This document shows, in pieces, positions 1 through 9,074 of a stretch of DNA of 64,000 bases (positions within the stretch are counted from its first letter, which is position 1; each line of letters starts with the position of its first letter). This DNA comes from Rhizobiales bacterium UBA3584 (lineage in GTDB: Bacteria > Pseudomonadota > Alphaproteobacteria > Rhizobiales > Devosiaceae). The notes beneath the pieces are model-generated. The model was not told where the DNA came from, did no database searches, and saw only the letters and a list, made by a program, of their open reading frames with translations. A program made the translations under genes and the position numbers. The stretch covers positions 17,266-81,265 of the forward strand of contig DFMV01000081.1 of the NCBI GenBank assembly GCA_002375765.1, written 5' to 3'.

Positions 1-919
1 AGCTCGTCACAATATCGATGGCCTCAGCGTCGCTCCGTTCGGAAGCAACGAAATGTTCAGGGCGTATGCCGACTACCATTTGTGTCCCGACATGGGGCCC
101 AAACAATGCTTTGCGGCTGTGAGGAACCGATACCGTCTGGCCATCGCCAAGCTTGATCGCCAGATCCGTTCCATTCGCTTCGACGTCGACCGTAAAGAAG
201 TTCATTCCCGGCGAGCCGATGAATCCGGCAACGAAACGCGTCGCGGGAAACTGATAGAGTTCTTCGGGTGAAGCAATCTGCTCGATACGCCCCGCGTTCA
301 TGACGACGACCCGATCGGCCAAAGTCATCGCTTCAATCTGATCATGAGTGACGTAGACCGTTGTTGTCGGAATGCGGGCGTGAAGCTCCTTGATCTCGGT
401 TCGCATCTGCACGCGAAGCTTGGCGTCAAGATTGGAGAGAGGCTCGTCGAACAGAAAAACGGAAGGATTGCGAATCAACGCCCGCCCCATCGCGACGCGC
501 TGCCTTTGCCCCCCCGAAAGCTGGCGCGGCTTGCGTTCGAGGAGCTTCTCAAGTCCAAGAATCTCGGCGGTTCTTTTCAACCTCTGGGCAACTTCTGCCT
601 TGGGTGTTTTGCGGAGCTTAAGGCCGAAAATGATGTTTTCAGCAACGCTGAGATGCGGATAGAGCGCATAGTTCTGGAACACCATCGCGATGTCGCGTTC
701 CCCCGGTTGCAGCTCGTTGACCCGCTTACCATTGATGGCGATCTCACCGCCGGTGACCGTTTCAAGCCCCGCAATCATCCGCAAGGTCGTGGATTTTCCG
801 CATCCGGACGGACCGACGAGAACGATGAATTCGCCATCGGCGACTTGGAGATCCAGGCCGTGCACGGTTTTAAGACCGTCATAGGCCTTCTCCACCTTTT
901 TGAGCGTTACGCTAGCCAT
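1..919 (-). CDS. Sugar ABC transporter ATP-binding protein (MalK/UgpC/MsmK type), 3' end outside window
   Basis: This cytoplasmic ATPase would energise import by the sugar ABC system encoded at 3928-6987. Reading from ATG at 919, the protein shows Walker A (GPSGCGKST), the signature [15 protein letters not shown], Walker B ([16 protein letters not shown]) and the switch His in [16 protein letters not shown]. It continues into the OB-fold regulatory region (FIGSPGMNF, then GIRPEH) typical of the CUT1 MalK/UgpC group. The gene leaves the window at base 1 with about 306 codons visible, against a usual 350-370. It lies 35 bp downstream of the M81 gene and so ends the ROK-M81-ATPase unit. It is transcribed away from the permeases it should serve. 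I am sure of the family; the substrate is unknown. Confidence 0.93.
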   Translation of the reverse strand, partial: MASVTLKKVEKAYDGLKTVHGLDLQVADGEFIVLVGPSGCGKSTTLRMIAGLETVTGGEIAINGKRVNELQPGERDIAMVFQNYALYPHLSVAENIIFGLKLRKTPKAEVAQRLKRTAEILGLEKLLERKPRQLSGGQRQRVAMGRALIRNPSVFLFDEPLSNLDAKLRVQMRTEIKELHARIPTTTVYVTHDQIEAMTLADRVVVMNAGRIEQIASPEELYQFPATRFVAGFIGSPGMNFFTVDVEANGTDLAIKLGDGQTVSVPHSRKALFGPHVGTQMVVGIRPEHFVASERSDAEAIDIVTS

Positions 920-954
920 GCTGGGCTCCTTTCAATCTCAAGTGGTCGCGCAGT

Positions 955-2448
955 TTAGTCTGCATCGCCATAGAGCGACGCGGCTGCGGACCATTGAAAA
1001 TCCTTGTCGAGCGGCCAGGTCGGCCGCGGCAGGTGGCTCCATTCAAGTCGCGTCATGTCCAGCTGCGACGTGCCGTCGCTGAGCAGCAGGATGTGGCGCC
1101 CCGCAATGTCTTCAAGCTGGGGATGGAGATAGCCGAGCTTGACCACATAAGCCTTGTGAGAGAGCGGATCGATGGCCATGGCCCCGAGATGTTGCGGCGT
1201 CGTAATCCCGATCGGCCGGGCATGGAACGTCGCAACAATGTCGCCGATGCGAACCTTGGCCCATGCCGCTTCCTTGGAACGATAGGGCTGGAAGCCGCCG
1301 AGTTCGAGCCACTCGCCCCCACCTTCGACGACAGCCTTTACCTTGCGTGCCGTCTTGGGCCGCGACAGATGCTCGGCTCCAAGCTCGATCTCAACTTCGG
1401 CCCCAATCCCGGCGTCCAGAAGATGGCGGACAGTATGAGGCGCAGTAATGCCGGCGACCACGATGTCGGATGCACCGGGGAGATCGAGCGCCGCCTGCAG
1501 GACCGTGGTAAGTTCGCCGCCAGCCCCGGCCGTGGTGTTGTCCCCTGAATCAGTGATATAAACCGGACGTTGGGGCGCGCTCAGGGCCCGCTCCAATCCC
1601 TCAGCCACTTCGGCGGTTTCCATGCTGAGCACGAAGTTTTCGTGCTCGGCCCATATTTTTTCTGCTAGCCTGGTGGCTTGCTCCTTGGCCAGTGCCGCGT
1701 CGTCCTCGGCGACTGCAAAGGCCGTTACTGCCGTCCACGGCCGATCATTCCAAGCAAAGCCCACCAAAATATTGGCTTCCATCATGCCAGGAACGGCATC
1801 GAATTCGGGAAGACTTCCATAAAGAGTGCGCCCGGGTTCTTGGGTTGTGACCGCCGTTTCCCCAGGCACGAGGATTGGAATTGTGACTGCAGCCTTTTTG
1901 GGCTTGAGCTGTTTGTTGATGACCGTGATCAGCTGGTCGGCAGCTCGATAGCCAGTCTCCTTGTCATCGCGGTGAGGAGCGGTGCGCAGGACCGAGAAAA
2001 CCGTCCCAGCCTCCAAAAGCGGTGGCGTCATGTCGCCGTGCAGGTCAAGGGCCACGCCGATAGGCACCGCAGGTCCAACGACTTCCCGAATGGCGCAGAC
2101 AAAATCAGCGTCTGCATCAGCGCCCAACCCCTGGACCTCGAGGGCCCCGTGGTTGACCACGAGCACGCCATCGAACGGCCCCTCGCTTTCAAGGAGCGAC
2201 AGGGTCTTGTTTTTGACAAGCGTATAGGCTTCAGCCGTCATCGGCCCACCAGGAAGCGCGGTTGCCCAATAGAGCGGCACCGCCTCCCATCCGGCCTCCT
2301 CGCCCAGCCGGGCTAGCATGCCACGCACCATCCATAGGTCGCTGTCACGCATTTGGTCGGCCGAATATTCCTGAAGTGCCTCAATACCCGTGGGAATGGG
2401 CGAAGCGAGCATGATTTCGATGGACAGGCCGACGATGGCAATGCGCAT
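955..2448 (-). CDS. M81 family metallopeptidase-like protein (MlrC / DUF1485)
   Basis: This belongs to the family named after microcystinase C (MlrC), putative zinc metallohydrolases that often sit beside sugar or peptide transporters and whose natural substrates are mostly unknown. The protein is about 497 aa, the usual length. It begins MRIAIVGLSIE, as the family does. It has the candidate metal-binding stretch ALDLHGDMTPPL in the N-terminal domain and the Gly-rich SGDNTTAGAGGE segment that opens the MlrC C-terminal domain. An upstream in-frame GTG at 2475 would overlap the ROK stop codon, but ATG 2448 has a modest AGG upstream and matches the family start better. It is co-transcribed with the ROK regulator and the ABC ATPase. 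The family call is firm; the role is not known. Confidence 0.88.
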   Translation of the reverse strand: MRIAIVGLSIEIMLASPIPTGIEALQEYSADQMRDSDLWMVRGMLARLGEEAGWEAVPLYWATALPGGPMTAEAYTLVKNKTLSLLESEGPFDGVLVVNHGALEVQGLGADADADFVCAIREVVGPAVPIGVALDLHGDMTPPLLEAGTVFSVLRTAPHRDDKETGYRAADQLITVINKQLKPKKAAVTIPILVPGETAVTTQEPGRTLYGSLPEFDAVPGMMEANILVGFAWNDRPWTAVTAFAVAEDDAALAKEQATRLAEKIWAEHENFVLSMETAEVAEGLERALSAPQRPVYITDSGDNTTAGAGGELTTVLQAALDLPGASDIVVAGITAPHTVRHLLDAGIGAEVEIELGAEHLSRPKTARKVKAVVEGGGEWLELGGFQPYRSKEAAWAKVRIGDIVATFHARPIGITTPQHLGAMAIDPLSHKAYVVKLGYLHPQLEDIAGRHILLLSDGTSQLDMTRLEWSHLPRPTWPLDKDFQWSAAASLYGDAD

Positions 2449-2471
2449 TGGTATACCTAAGTTTGAATTCT

Positions 2472-3692
2472 TCACTGCAGAACGTGGGAACCATCAAGGC
2501 TCGTGACCCCATCTAGGGCTATGGCAACACCGCCCAGGAGCGGCATCCCCTCGGAAATTTCCGAAAACTTCACGGTACTGCGCGAGTACATCGCTGGATG
2601 GGCGAGCCGCATCAGGGCACGATCCATAGCAACCGAGAGATACGATTGCGCCAGTGCAATGTTGCCGCCCAGAAGAACCATAGGTGGATTGAAGATGTTG
2701 ATGAGACTTGAAACCGCGGATCCAAGAACTTCGCCTGTATGGTCGAGGACATTAAGGACCACTTCGTCTCCGGCCGCTGCCCCCTCCAGGATCGACGCAA
2801 AGCCGTTCGGTACGCTTCCTCCAAGCCTCTCGATCTCCTGAGCTAGCGCCGGTTCGGAAAGATAGGCGGAAAGACAACCTGACGCTCCGCACGAACAGAA
2901 CCGCCCCTGAGGCACGACCTTGATGTGGCCAAGCTCGCCTGCCAGCCCATCCGCCCCGCCATAAACCTCACCATCGAGAAATAGAGCGCCACCGACGCCC
3001 GAACCCGAGAACAAGTAGACGAAATCCTCAATTTCTGTGCAGGCGCCGAACATACGTTCCGCCATCGCAGCTGCCTTGCCGTCATTGCCGACGAACACCG
3101 GTGCCGCAGCAATGCCCTTGAGCCGCTCAAGCATATCGACATCTCTCCAGCCCAGCACAGGAACGTGGACCAGCGCCCCGTCCCTTTTTACAAGGCCCGG
3201 AAGGGAAACGCCGACACCCATGATTGGCGCACGAGAGCCCGACGCAGAGACAATCGTCTCAATGCCCGTTTTCACATAGGCGTTAATGCCTTCAAGAGCC
3301 CCACTGAACGGCTCGATCCTAGACGCCATCACTGTGCCATCTAAGCCGCAGACGACAAAGCCGACAGCCTCAGCTTCGATCTGCACGCCAACCAGAAGCC
3401 CCGAATTGCGGGAAATCTGCAGCCCCTCCGACGGCCGTCCCCGCCGATTTGCTTCCGGTTTGGGCTGTCGTTCTATGAGCCCCATCTCGGAAAATCGCGA
3501 CACGATCGACGATACGGTGGATTTATCGAAGCCGGAACGCTCGATAATCTCGCGCTGCGAGATCGAGGGCTCAAGCCTGATCCGGTGGAATATGGCACTG
3601 GCATGGAAGCGGCGCAAATACGAGCGGTTCACTGGCGTTCCCAATTTATCTTTCTTGCAGAAAAAATACTCACTCCCGGACACAAACGTCAA
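2472..3692 (-). CDS. ROK family transcriptional regulator (NagC/XylR/Mlc type)
   Basis: This is probably the sugar-responsive repressor of the two divergent units around it. The N-terminal winged helix-turn-helix is seen at about residues 38-75 (ISQREIIERSGFDKSTVSSI). It is followed by a ROK kinase-like domain with the zinc-finger motif CSCGASGCLSAYLSE and a glycine-rich sugar/nucleotide fold (GVGVSLPG, FSGSGVGGALFLDG). The boundary given is the outermost TTG; TTG at 3644 or GTG at 3632 are equally possible starts, because the family normally begins only about 15 residues before this point. It lies upstream of the M81 gene with overlapping stop and start, and is divergent from the binding-protein gene at 3928. 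The palindrome at 3760-3775 in that divergent region is a candidate operator. Confidence 0.88.
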   Translation of the reverse strand: MTFVSGSEYFFCKKDKLGTPVNRSYLRRFHASAIFHRIRLEPSISQREIIERSGFDKSTVSSIVSRFSEMGLIERQPKPEANRRGRPSEGLQISRNSGLLVGVQIEAEAVGFVVCGLDGTVMASRIEPFSGALEGINAYVKTGIETIVSASGSRAPIMGVGVSLPGLVKRDGALVHVPVLGWRDVDMLERLKGIAAAPVFVGNDGKAAAMAERMFGACTEIEDFVYLFSGSGVGGALFLDGEVYGGADGLAGELGHIKVVPQGRFCSCGASGCLSAYLSEPALAQEIERLGGSVPNGFASILEGAAAGDEVVLNVLDHTGEVLGSAVSSLINIFNPPMVLLGGNIALAQSYLSVAMDRALMRLAHPAMYSRSTVKFSEISEGMPLLGGVAIALDGVTSLDGSHVLQ

Positions 3693-3759
3693 GTGCCTTC
3701 AAGTGCACGACGCGCCATCCTGCGATCGCTTCTGCGGAAATTCTCCACGTAACATGTTG

Positions 3760-3775
3760 TTTTATCTATATAAAA
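3760..3775. promoter_or_regulatory. Candidate ROK operator palindrome
   Basis: TTTTAT-CTAT-ATAAAA is a perfect inverted repeat with 6-base arms and a 4-base spacer. It lies in the divergent ROK/binding-protein intergenic region, next to the sequence AACATGTTGTTTTAT. Its position and AT-rich dyad symmetry suit a ROK repressor site. The assignment is inferred from position only. Confidence 0.4.
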
Positions 3776-3829
3776 GTGATTTTAAACATTTGCCTAATTT
3801 CGCGTCAGAAATCTTGATTGCGCAAGGGA

Positions 3830-3859
3830 TTGACAGAAAGCATGAGATTGGCGCAGAAT
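3830..3859 (+). promoter_or_regulatory. Candidate sigma-70-type promoter for the sugar ABC operon
   Basis: A perfect -35 TTGACA at 3830-3835 is followed after 18 bases by CAGAAT at 3854-3859, four of six matches to the -10 consensus. This would start transcription near 3866 and leave a leader of about 60 bases before the binding-protein ATG at 3928. The call rests on consensus matching alone. Confidence 0.45.
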
Positions 3860-3927
3860 TTTTCTTGTTAGCAGATTATTTAAAGAGGTCTGCTGAGGGA
3901 AACTTCAGGCTGCAAAAGGTTGGAACA

Positions 3928-5202
3928 ATGAAAAAGACAGGATTGCTTGGCGTCATCGCCTGTGCGGCAATGGCTACGTCCGGCGTGCATGCGCAGGAAA
4001 CATATGAAATCTGGCACTATTACGCCGCAGGGTCAGAACTGGCTGGCATGGAGGCGATGATCGCCAATGGCAACGCCTCGGTCGAGAACGCCCAGTTCAG
4101 CGGCGTCATCATTCCCGGCAATGTCGTCGAACTGCGCCGGCAGCTTCAGACTGCGTTCCTGGGCGGTCAGCCTCCGGCCGCCTATCAAAGTTCGATGGCC
4201 TTCGAACTCAAGGCATTCGTGGACGGCGGGCGCCTGCACCCTCTAACCGACGTCTGGGCGGAAATCGGCGGCGATGAAATCTTCCCCGAAGGCGTGCAAC
4301 GCGTCGTCAAAATCGATGGCATCCCCTATGGCGTCCCGTTCGATCTCTCGCTCATCAATAACGTCTTTTACAACACAGCAATTTTCGAAGAGCTCGGCTT
4401 GGAGACTCCGACCGATTGGGACAGCTTCACCCAAACTTGCATGGCACTAGCTGATGCCGGATACCAGCCGCTGGGCAATGCTGGCGGCACGTTCTGGAGC
4501 CTCTATAACTTTTATGCCCCGCTCGTCTCGGTCCTTGGCGAGGACGGTTATTACCAACTCGCAAGCGGTGAACTGGGCTTCGACACCCCGGAATTCTCTG
4601 AAGCACTCGACCTCTATCGCGATATGATGGTCTCCTGCTACGCCGACAATTGGAGCGGCAAGACCTGGACCCAAACCGCCGATGACGTGATCAACGGCGA
4701 TACGGGTATGTTCATGATGGGTATCTGGGTCGGTGCCTATTTCGAGCAGGCCGACTTCCTGGCCGGCGAGGACTTTGACGTCTTCCAGGCTCCTGGCACC
4801 GTCGGCAAATCTATCTTCCAGATGGACGTGCTTGCAGTGCCCGAAGGGCCTGAAGCCGGCATCGCTGCCGCCGAGGACTTCATCGTCGCCGCAGCATCGC
4901 CCGAAGGGCAGGCTGCCTTTGCCGTCCCGAAAGGGTCGCTAGCGCCCAACGTCAATGTCGATCCTTCGGTCTATGGTTATGCCGGCGCACGCTTTGCCGA
5001 GCAATTTGCCGAAGCCTCGGCTGCAAATGCCGTGCTCCCGAACCTATTCTTCTTGTTGCCCACCGCGGTCGGGACCGAACTGGGCGTGCAGATCGAGCGG
5101 TTCGCTATAGATCCTTCCGATACGGTCAAAGCCGAACTGATTGCCACGCTGGAAAGCCTTCGCCAACAGGCGCTGGCCGAAGACGCTTACATCAGCTGGT
5201 AA
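3928..5202 (+). CDS. Extracellular sugar-binding protein of CUT1-type ABC transporter
   Basis: This periplasmic solute-binding protein delivers a carbohydrate to the permeases at 5261-6987. The 424-aa protein has a clear Sec signal peptide (MKKTGLLGVIACAAMATSGVHA, cleavage after HA, mature start QETYEIW) and the family 1 binding-protein fold. That fold includes the conserved stretch GIPYGVPFDLSLINNVFYN and the later NGDTGMFMMGIWVG. The style resembles glucose/mannose-binding proteins of alphaproteobacteria, but the substrate cannot be fixed from sequence. The reading frame is open far upstream; ATG 3928 is chosen because the signal peptide begins there. It is the first gene of an operon with two permeases and a dehydrogenase, and is followed by a strong hairpin that probably sets its higher expression. 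Confidence 0.92.
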   Translation: MKKTGLLGVIACAAMATSGVHAQETYEIWHYYAAGSELAGMEAMIANGNASVENAQFSGVIIPGNVVELRRQLQTAFLGGQPPAAYQSSMAFELKAFVDGGRLHPLTDVWAEIGGDEIFPEGVQRVVKIDGIPYGVPFDLSLINNVFYNTAIFEELGLETPTDWDSFTQTCMALADAGYQPLGNAGGTFWSLYNFYAPLVSVLGEDGYYQLASGELGFDTPEFSEALDLYRDMMVSCYADNWSGKTWTQTADDVINGDTGMFMMGIWVGAYFEQADFLAGEDFDVFQAPGTVGKSIFQMDVLAVPEGPEAGIAAAEDFIVAAASPEGQAAFAVPKGSLAPNVNVDPSVYGYAGARFAEQFAEASAANAVLPNLFFLLPTAVGTELGVQIERFAIDPSDTVKAELIATLESLRQQALAEDAYISW

Positions 5203-5211
5203 GATTATTCC

Positions 5212-5235
5212 GGAGCGGCCGAGCCCGGCCGCTCC
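5212..5235 (+). terminator. Intercistronic hairpin after the binding-protein gene
   Basis: GGAGCGGCCG and CGGCCGCTCC form a perfect 10-bp GC-rich stem around the loop AGCC, starting 10 bases after the stop codon and followed by TCTTTCG. Such stems behind ABC binding-protein genes usually stabilise the upstream message or partly terminate transcription, so that the binding protein is made in excess over the permeases. Confidence 0.65.
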
Positions 5236-5260
5236 TCTTTCGTTTCACACGAGGTTGGCA

Positions 5261-6166
5261 ATGGCACTGCGCTCGTTGATGCCGAACCGCACCACCAGGA
5301 CGCACTTGGCGTTTCTCGCCTTGCCGGTCGTGCTCTTTGTAACGTTCTACATCTATCCCATTATCTCAAGCATACACCTCTCACTCCATAGCTGGGACGG
5401 GTTTTCTCCTGCAATGCGCTGGGTGGGGCTGCAGAATTATGCGACGCTGCTCAGCCAACCGCGCTTCATCAACGCGGTATTCAACAACATCACGTGGGTG
5501 GTGTTTATGCTGGTCGTGCCAACCGGCATTGGCCTTTTGCTCGCCTCACTTCTCGATCGGGGGATGCGCGGGGAGAGTATCTTCCGCATCATCTTTTTTC
5601 TCCCTTTCACCATCCCTGCCGTCGCCGTCGCAGCGATCTGGCGCTGGATGTACGAGCCTTCCAACGGGCTTTTGACTACCGTGCTCAATCTAATCGGACT
5701 CGGCGGACTGTCCCAGAACTGGCTGGGGGATCCCAATGTCGTCAATTTTTCGCTTATGGGCGCGGTTGCCTGGTGGACCACCGGTTTCGCGTTTCTGGTG
5801 TTTTTCGCTGGCCTTCGCAACATTCCCACCGAGTGTATCGAAGCGGCGCGTATTGAAGGTGCTACGCCCTGGCAGACCTTCTGGAAAGTGAGTTTCCCCC
5901 TGCTCTGGCCATCGACAATTATCGTTTTGGGGATGTCGGCGATCGATGCGATGCGTCTCTTCGATGTCGTTTGGGCAATGACCAAAGGCGGGCCAGCCTA
6001 TTCCTCAGAAGTGCTCGCTACACAGATGTATGACCTCGCCTTCGGCCGTTTCTCGATGGGCCAGGCAAGCGCCGTCGCCGTCTATTTGCTTATCATCGCC
6101 GCTGTGGTCATCATGCCCTACATCTACTACATGTCGAACCGCGTGACCGAGAGCGAGGCCGAATAA
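5261..6166 (+). CDS. Sugar ABC transporter permease (MalF/UgpA type)
   Basis: This inner-membrane subunit is one half of the translocation pore of the sugar importer. The 301-aa protein has about six hydrophobic segments, beginning at AFLALPVVLFVTFYIYP. It carries the EAA loop that docks on the ATPase (ECIEAARIEGATPWQTFWKVSFPLL). The frame is open upstream, but ATG 5261 follows a GAGG at 5251 and gives the normal family length and N-terminus (MALRSLMPNRTTRTHL). Its stop overlaps the start of the second permease as TAATG, which supports translational coupling. Substrate is unknown. Confidence 0.92.
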   Translation: MALRSLMPNRTTRTHLAFLALPVVLFVTFYIYPIISSIHLSLHSWDGFSPAMRWVGLQNYATLLSQPRFINAVFNNITWVVFMLVVPTGIGLLLASLLDRGMRGESIFRIIFFLPFTIPAVAVAAIWRWMYEPSNGLLTTVLNLIGLGGLSQNWLGDPNVVNFSLMGAVAWWTTGFAFLVFFAGLRNIPTECIEAARIEGATPWQTFWKVSFPLLWPSTIIVLGMSAIDAMRLFDVVWAMTKGGPAYSSEVLATQMYDLAFGRFSMGQASAVAVYLLIIAAVVIMPYIYYMSNRVTESEAE

Positions 6167-6987
6167 TGAGCAGCGCTCTTCAGCAACGTCAGACAGTCCT
6201 TACCCGTACGATCCTCTTTGTCTTTGCCATTGTCTTTGCCGCTCCGCTCATCGTGGCGGCGGTCACCTCAGTAAAATCTCCCTCCGAACTCACCCGAGTG
6301 CTTACCCTGCCAAGCGAGTTTTACTGGCAGAATTACTTGGTCGCCTTCGAACGCATGGGGCGGAGTTTTTTCAACTCCATAGCCATCACCGTTCCCGCTG
6401 TTGCCCTTTCCATCCTTATCGGCGCAATCGCCGGTTATCCTTTGGCCTACATGCGTGGCGCGAGTGGTAGGCTGGTCTATTTCCTGCTTCTCACTGGTAT
6501 GCTGGTCCCCTTTCAAATCGTTCAGATTCCGCTGTTCTTCCTTATTCAGCGCATGGGGCTTTACGACAGCATAGCCGGCATGTGGCTGGTCCACACCGCC
6601 TACGCTGTGCCATTTTGCACATTCTTCATGCGCAACTTCTTTGCATCCGTACCTCGTTCAATGTACGAGGCAGCACTGATCGACGGCTGCGGGCCAACAC
6701 GCTACTTTTGGAAGTTGCTTCTTCCCGCTTCGACCTCTGGACTTGCCGCTCTCGCCATCATCCAGAGCCGCGCTATTTGGAACGATTTGCTGTTTGCCAT
6801 AACGCTGACCTCGAGCGACAGCGCTCGCCCGGTGACGGTGCAAATTTCGGGCTTTGCGTCCAGCCTTCAGGTCGAATACGGTCCGCTGATGGCCGCCACT
6901 CTCGTCTCGATCCTGCCCGTCATGGCAGCCTATCTTATGTTCCAGAAAGCCTTTGTGCGCGGCCTTCTGGGCGGGGCGGGCAAATAG
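6166..6987 (+). CDS. Sugar ABC transporter permease (MalG/UgpE type)
   Basis: This is the second inner-membrane subunit of the sugar importer, 273 aa, with six predicted membrane segments. The MalG-type cytoplasmic loop YEAALIDGCGPTRYFWKLLLPAS is the EAA motif contacting the ATPase. It starts inside the stop codon of the preceding permease (TAATG) and is followed at once by the dehydrogenase gene with no gap. The heterodimer with the 5261-6166 product and the ATPase at 1-919 would form a complete CUT1 transporter. Confidence 0.92.
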   Translation: MSSALQQRQTVLTRTILFVFAIVFAAPLIVAAVTSVKSPSELTRVLTLPSEFYWQNYLVAFERMGRSFFNSIAITVPAVALSILIGAIAGYPLAYMRGASGRLVYFLLLTGMLVPFQIVQIPLFFLIQRMGLYDSIAGMWLVHTAYAVPFCTFFMRNFFASVPRSMYEAALIDGCGPTRYFWKLLLPASTSGLAALAIIQSRAIWNDLLFAITLTSSDSARPVTVQISGFASSLQVEYGPLMAATLVSILPVMAAYLMFQKAFVRGLLGGAGK

Positions 6988-8118
6988 ATGGCCCTCCGGG
7001 TCGCCGTTATCGGCTGCGGTGACATAGCGCACGCTTACGTTACCCTATCGCGTCACTTCCCGAGCTTCGAGATTATCGCCTGTGCATCCCGCACCCCGGA
7101 GCGGGCCGCGCATTTCGCGGTGCAGCATCAATTACTGGCTTTGGACGTCAACGATGCGCTCGCCGGGAAACATGGAATCGAGGCCATCCTCAACCTCACT
7201 CCACCCAGCAGCCACTACGCGATCAGCATGGCCGCGTTGGAGAATGGCCTGCATGCTTATACGGAAAAGCCCCTTGCGACGACTCTTGAGGAAGGCCGAA
7301 AGCTGCTCACCTACTCCCAGAAAAAGGGGCTTCGCCTAGGCGCCGCCCCTGACACATTCCTGGGCGCAGCACTCCAATGCGCCAGAGAGATAATTGATAA
7401 CAAGTCGATCGGCGACGTGGTCTTCGGCCAGGCCAATTTCATATCCGGCGGCATGGAGCACCGGCACCCCAATCCCGAATTTTTCTTTAAGCCCGGCGGC
7501 GGCCCCGTTTTCGACATCGGCCCCTACTATGTAACGGCCCTCGTCTCCCTACTCGGCCCTGTCGCCTCAGTCAGCGCAGTTGGTACCATTGGTCGCCCTA
7601 TCCGTACGGTCTCGACATCCGGCTCGCCTCACCTAGGGGCAGCCATCCATGTAGAGGTCCCCACAACGGTCCAGGCCTTGCTGCGCTTTCACACCGGACC
7701 CCAGATATCAATGTTGTTGAGTTGGGACAGCCAACCGAGCGCACTGCCCCACATCGATCTCCATGGCACGCTCGGTCGTGCCGTCCTACCTGATCCGGAC
7801 TTTTTTGGCGGCAGCGTGAAAATCACCCGCGAAGACGGAGCGGCTCTTGTTACCACAGAGACGCTGCCATGGGGGCGGATCAATTGGCCCGAGCAGCAGC
7901 CATCCCTGGCCAACTATCGCGGGCTTGGACTGGCCGATTTCGCGCAAGCAATCGCCAGCGGCCAACCGCACCGAGCATCCGGCATGATGGCATTCCACGT
8001 TCTAGAGGTTCTGACGGCCATCTCAAACTCCGTCGCTTCCGACGAGATACGCCACATCAGCTCAAGTTGCGAACGACCTTTGCCAATTTCAAACACCAGT
8101 GTCCCGCCAAATTGTTGA
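6988..8118 (+). CDS. Gfo/Idh/MocA family NAD(P)-dependent oxidoreductase
   Basis: This cytoplasmic dehydrogenase probably oxidises the imported sugar or a derivative such as an inositol. The 376-aa protein opens with a Rossmann motif (VAVIGCGDIAHAYV) and contains the family hallmark EKP in HAYTEKPLAT. It also has a C-terminal alpha/beta domain (KPGGGPVFDIGPYYVTALV). The ATG follows directly after the stop of the permease gene, so it is the last gene of the operon. The next gene is convergent, and the 107-bp gap between them holds no clear feature beyond a weak 5-bp stem. The family is certain; the substrate is unassigned. Confidence 0.9.
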   Translation: MALRVAVIGCGDIAHAYVTLSRHFPSFEIIACASRTPERAAHFAVQHQLLALDVNDALAGKHGIEAILNLTPPSSHYAISMAALENGLHAYTEKPLATTLEEGRKLLTYSQKKGLRLGAAPDTFLGAALQCAREIIDNKSIGDVVFGQANFISGGMEHRHPNPEFFFKPGGGPVFDIGPYYVTALVSLLGPVASVSAVGTIGRPIRTVSTSGSPHLGAAIHVEVPTTVQALLRFHTGPQISMLLSWDSQPSALPHIDLHGTLGRAVLPDPDFFGGSVKITREDGAALVTTETLPWGRINWPEQQPSLANYRGLGLADFAQAIASGQPHRASGMMAFHVLEVLTAISNSVASDEIRHISSSCERPLPISNTSVPPNC

Positions 8119-8225
8119 TCGCCATTGGTCTGGATTGTCGAGTTCACAGCCTAGAGGCTTAGTAGATGAGCTTGCATGGAACTATAATCTTTCTCAACTT
8201 CCTCCGGCAACGCGTCTTTGACGTT

Positions 8226-9074
8226 TCAGTATTTGCTCCAACGGGTCATACTATAGAATAAGCGCGTGAACATTGCGTAGGTGAGGGTACCATAGATGAC
8301 CACCAGCAACGCAATCAGGAACATGCGGTCTAGATACCCGTAAGACTGAGAATAAACGATGATATATCCTAGGCCGGATTGTGAGCCTAAGAATTCAGAA
8401 CCAATCACCGTTGCCCAAGCTGCACCGATCGCCAGAAGTACCGCCGATTCCATTTCCGGCAGGATAGCGGGGAGGATCACAGTGCGATACCGATGCCATT
8501 TCGTCGCCCCCAGGGTGCGAGCGTTGTCGATATAGACCTCGGGCACATTGCCAATGGCATTGACTATTGCAGCAAAGAAAATCACTCCTACCCCGTAGGC
8601 GACGAAGGCAACCTCCCCAAGGAACGACAGACCGAACCAAAGCTGAAATAATGGCACCATGGCCAAAAGCGGCATGACACGGAGGAACTGGATGGGCAGG
8701 TTCACGATCCGCCTACCCCAAGATGACCAAGAGATGATCAGACCCAATGCCGAACCGATGATGGCTCCACCGAGAAAACCAACGACCAAACGCTGAAAGG
8801 TCGCTGCGGAATGATAGACAATTGCGAGAAACGCATAAAGATAGCTCCGTTCCTCGCCCGTCGCTACCGAACCGAATCCCCATCCTCCTGGCCAATACAG
8901 TGAAAGGGATTTAAGGGTCGTTGTGAAGACGACCTGCCAACCCGGTACCATAGGAACGCCCGGGACGATTTCTTGGGGGAAAGCGACTGACAAAGCCTGC
9001 CAGCCAACCGCTAGCAGGCCTAACACCAATAAGGCTACGATCCGATCAGAGTAGAAGGTGAGATATCGTTCCAT
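8226..9074 (-). CDS. ABC transporter permease (SsuC/TauC/NitT type), C-terminal gene of operon
   Basis: This inner-membrane subunit of a NitT/TauT-family importer is about 282 aa with six hydrophobic segments. It has the EAA loop DNARTLGATKWHRYRTVILPAILPEM. The start used is ATG 9074, which overlaps the ATPase stop as TGATG; a TTG one codon earlier is also possible. It is the last gene of the minus-strand unit binding protein - permease - ATPase - permease. The operon carries two different permease genes, so the channel is likely a heterodimer, less common in this family than a homodimer. It converges with the Gfo/Idh gene. Confidence 0.9.
   Translation of the reverse strand: MERYLTFYSDRIVALLVLGLLAVGWQALSVAFPQEIVPGVPMVPGWQVVFTTTLKSLSLYWPGGWGFGSVATGEERSYLYAFLAIVYHSAATFQRLVVGFLGGAIIGSALGLIISWSSWGRRIVNLPIQFLRVMPLLAMVPLFQLWFGLSFLGEVAFVAYGVGVIFFAAIVNAIGNVPEVYIDNARTLGATKWHRYRTVILPAILPEMESAVLLAIGAAWATVIGSEFLGSQSGLGYIIVYSQSYGYLDRMFLIALLVVIYGTLTYAMFTRLFYSMTRWSKY

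Noticed and set aside
344..958. Plus-strand ORFs over the ABC ATPase and M81 gene
   Set aside because: They are the antisense of clearly recognised minus-strand genes and contain no family motifs.
3286..3927. Long in-frame extension upstream of the sugar-binding protein
   Set aside because: It runs antisense through the ROK gene and its regulatory region; the signal peptide begins at 3928.
8119..8225. Terminator between the convergent Gfo/Idh and permease genes
   Set aside because: The only stem (AGCCT-AG-AGGCT) has five base pairs and a two-base loop, too weak to call.
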